Assembly: GCA_905210995.1 (NCBI GenBank)
Contig: CAJLZE010000084.1
Coordinates: 1-6,912, forward strand
Reading direction: 5' to 3'
Length of the DNA stretch: 6,912 nucleotides
Origin: an uncultured Anaerotruncus sp.
GTDB lineage: Bacteria; Bacillota; Clostridia; Oscillospirales; CAG-272
Below the pieces are notes generated by a model. The model ran no database searches, was not told the DNA's origin, and saw only the letters and a program-made list of their open reading frames with translations. Each line of letters begins with the position of its first letter. The stretch's first letter is position 1. Below, one piece after another: positions 6,143 to 6,912 of this stretch. A program made the position numbers and the translations under genes.

Positions 6143-6171
6143 TTGCTTTTTCGCCGTTCCTGTTGTATAAT
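6143..6171 (+). promoter_or_regulatory. promoter of the PAP2 phosphatase gene
   Basis: A perfect TATAAT (6166-6171) lies 17 bp downstream of TTGCTT (6143-6148), which keeps the TTG of the -35 consensus. Transcription would start near 6178, giving a short leader of about 32 nt before the ATG at 6210. It is weaker than the two promoters near 1800-1900 because of the poor -35. Confidence 0.75.
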
Positions 6172-6209
6172 AAAGCAACCGATTTACAAATCAAGGAAGG
6201 AAAAACAAC

Positions 6210-6869
6210 ATGGTTCTTACCGCATTTGCCGAATGGCTCAACGAATTTTTCGGCGCGTTTGACGGCGCACTGCTCGGCGCGTGTCACTCTGCCGCCGAAC
6301 ACGCGGGAGCATTTCTCACACCTCTTGCAAAAGTGCTGACCTTTGTGGGTGAAAAAGGTCTGATCTTTTTTGCGCTCGCGCTCATTCTTGTCTGTTTCAG
6401 GCGCACCCGCCGCATGGGCGTTTGCCTTTTCGGTGCCGTTTGCTGCGGCGCTCTTATCGGAAACATCATTCTCAAGGATCTTGTCGCGCGCCCGCGCCCG
6501 CTGACCGAGGCTGCGGCATCCTATCCCGCATGGTGGCGCTATGTCGGCGCACCTGCCGAGGACGGCTTTTCCTTCCCGTCGGGTCACGTTACTGCCGCAA
6601 TGGCGGGCGTCACCGCGCTCTGCCTTTCGATGCGCCGCAAAACGATGCTCCTCGGATATATTTACGTGGTGCTCATGGCGTTTTCGCGCTGCTATCTCAT
6701 GGCGCACTACCCCACCGACGTTATCACGGGCATTGTGATAGGCGGCATATCCGCGGTCGTTGCGTTCTTTATCGCAAAAGGGATATTCCTGCTGCTTGAA
6801 AGATACCGCGGCAACCGCTTCACAAACTTCGTGCTTGATTTCGATCTGCGCGAAGCAGTAAAAAAATAA
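6210..6869 (+). CDS. PAP2-family membrane lipid phosphatase
   Basis: 219-residue integral membrane phosphatase of the type 2 phosphatidic acid phosphatase (PAP2) superfamily. All three signature motifs are intact: K89-x6-R96-P97, PSGH at 123-126 (His126 assists catalysis), and SR at 159-160 with His166 (nucleophile) and Asp170. Hydrophobic segments lie at about 48-63, 69-88, 126-140, 145-160 and 170-197, with an amphipathic N-terminal stretch before them. The active site should face the outer side of the membrane. Bacterial members of this size dephosphorylate undecaprenyl pyrophosphate (BcrC/YbjG type) or phosphatidylglycerol phosphate (PgpB type); sequence alone does not separate these. The ATG has AGGAAGG (6194-6200) 9 nt upstream. 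It is divergent from the giant sigma gene with a 241-bp gap. No terminator is visible in the 43 bases after the stop, so a downstream partner beyond the window is possible. Confidence 0.93.
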   Translation: MVLTAFAEWLNEFFGAFDGALLGACHSAAEHAGAFLTPLAKVLTFVGEKGLIFFALALILVCFRRTRRMGVCLFGAVCCGALIGNIILKDLVARPRPLTEAAASYPAWWRYVGAPAEDGFSFPSGHVTAAMAGVTALCLSMRRKTMLLGYIYVVLMAFSRCYLMAHYPTDVITGIVIGGISAVVAFFIAKGIFLLLERYRGNRFTNFVLDFDLREAVKK

Positions 6870-6912
6870 CCGTTTCCGACCCGTCATATATGGCTGTCGT
6901 GGATGCCGCGCA

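Noticed and set aside
5991..6887. Minus-strand open frame (298 codons) antisense to the PAP2 gene
   Set aside because: The plus strand encodes all three PAP2 motifs; the antisense product is His/Lys/Arg/Cys-rich and unlike any known protein.

Overview
The window looks like a chromosomal segment of an anaerobic, low-to-mid GC Clostridia bacterium (Bacillota), probably a gut Oscillospirales- or Christensenellales-type lineage. The evidence is the 5' end of a 16S rRNA gene with a Firmicutes-like sequence, strong AAAGGAG-type ribosome binding sites, textbook TTGACA-17-TATAAT promoters, intrinsic terminators and a VanY-type lipoprotein. The lineage is an inference from about 60 bases of 16S and cannot be fixed more finely by eye.

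Layout. Positions 1-69 are the start of a 16S rRNA gene on the minus strand, leaving the window at its left edge. Upstream of it (70-419) lie a roughly 266-nt pre-rRNA leader, a perfect consensus promoter and A-tracts with an exact 10-bp period. A two-way terminator (about 477-528) separates the rRNA operon from an SGNH/GDSL esterase gene (573-1718, minus). That esterase gene is divergent from a VanY-like D,D-carboxypeptidase lipoprotein gene (1949-2713, plus). The two are driven by two back-to-back perfect consensus promoters, which also show that the longest open frames start too far upstream. A 28-bp perfect palindrome (2727-2754) ends both the carboxypeptidase gene and the convergent large gene. 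The large gene (2804-5968, minus, TTG start) encodes a 1054-residue protein: an ECF sigma factor fused to about 870 residues of other sequence, with no membrane segment that I can see. It is divergent from a five-helix PAP2 lipid phosphatase gene (6210-6869, plus). The last 43 bases hold nothing recognisable.

How the parts may work together. No multi-gene operon is visible; each protein gene is its own transcription unit. Two of the genes (VanY-like carboxypeptidase and PAP2 phosphatase) fit peptidoglycan maturation and lipid-carrier recycling, so an envelope theme around the sigma factor is possible but rests only on adjacency. The most notable item is the giant sigma factor. It carries complete sigma-2 and sigma-4 regions, a probable helical repeat region, a duplicated beta-rich module (AG.FE.C ... 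YY...GVGIVR ... GEG..PL) and a second aromatic helical region. No anti-sigma gene lies next to it. Its upstream region lacks the consensus housekeeping promoter seen before the neighbouring genes.
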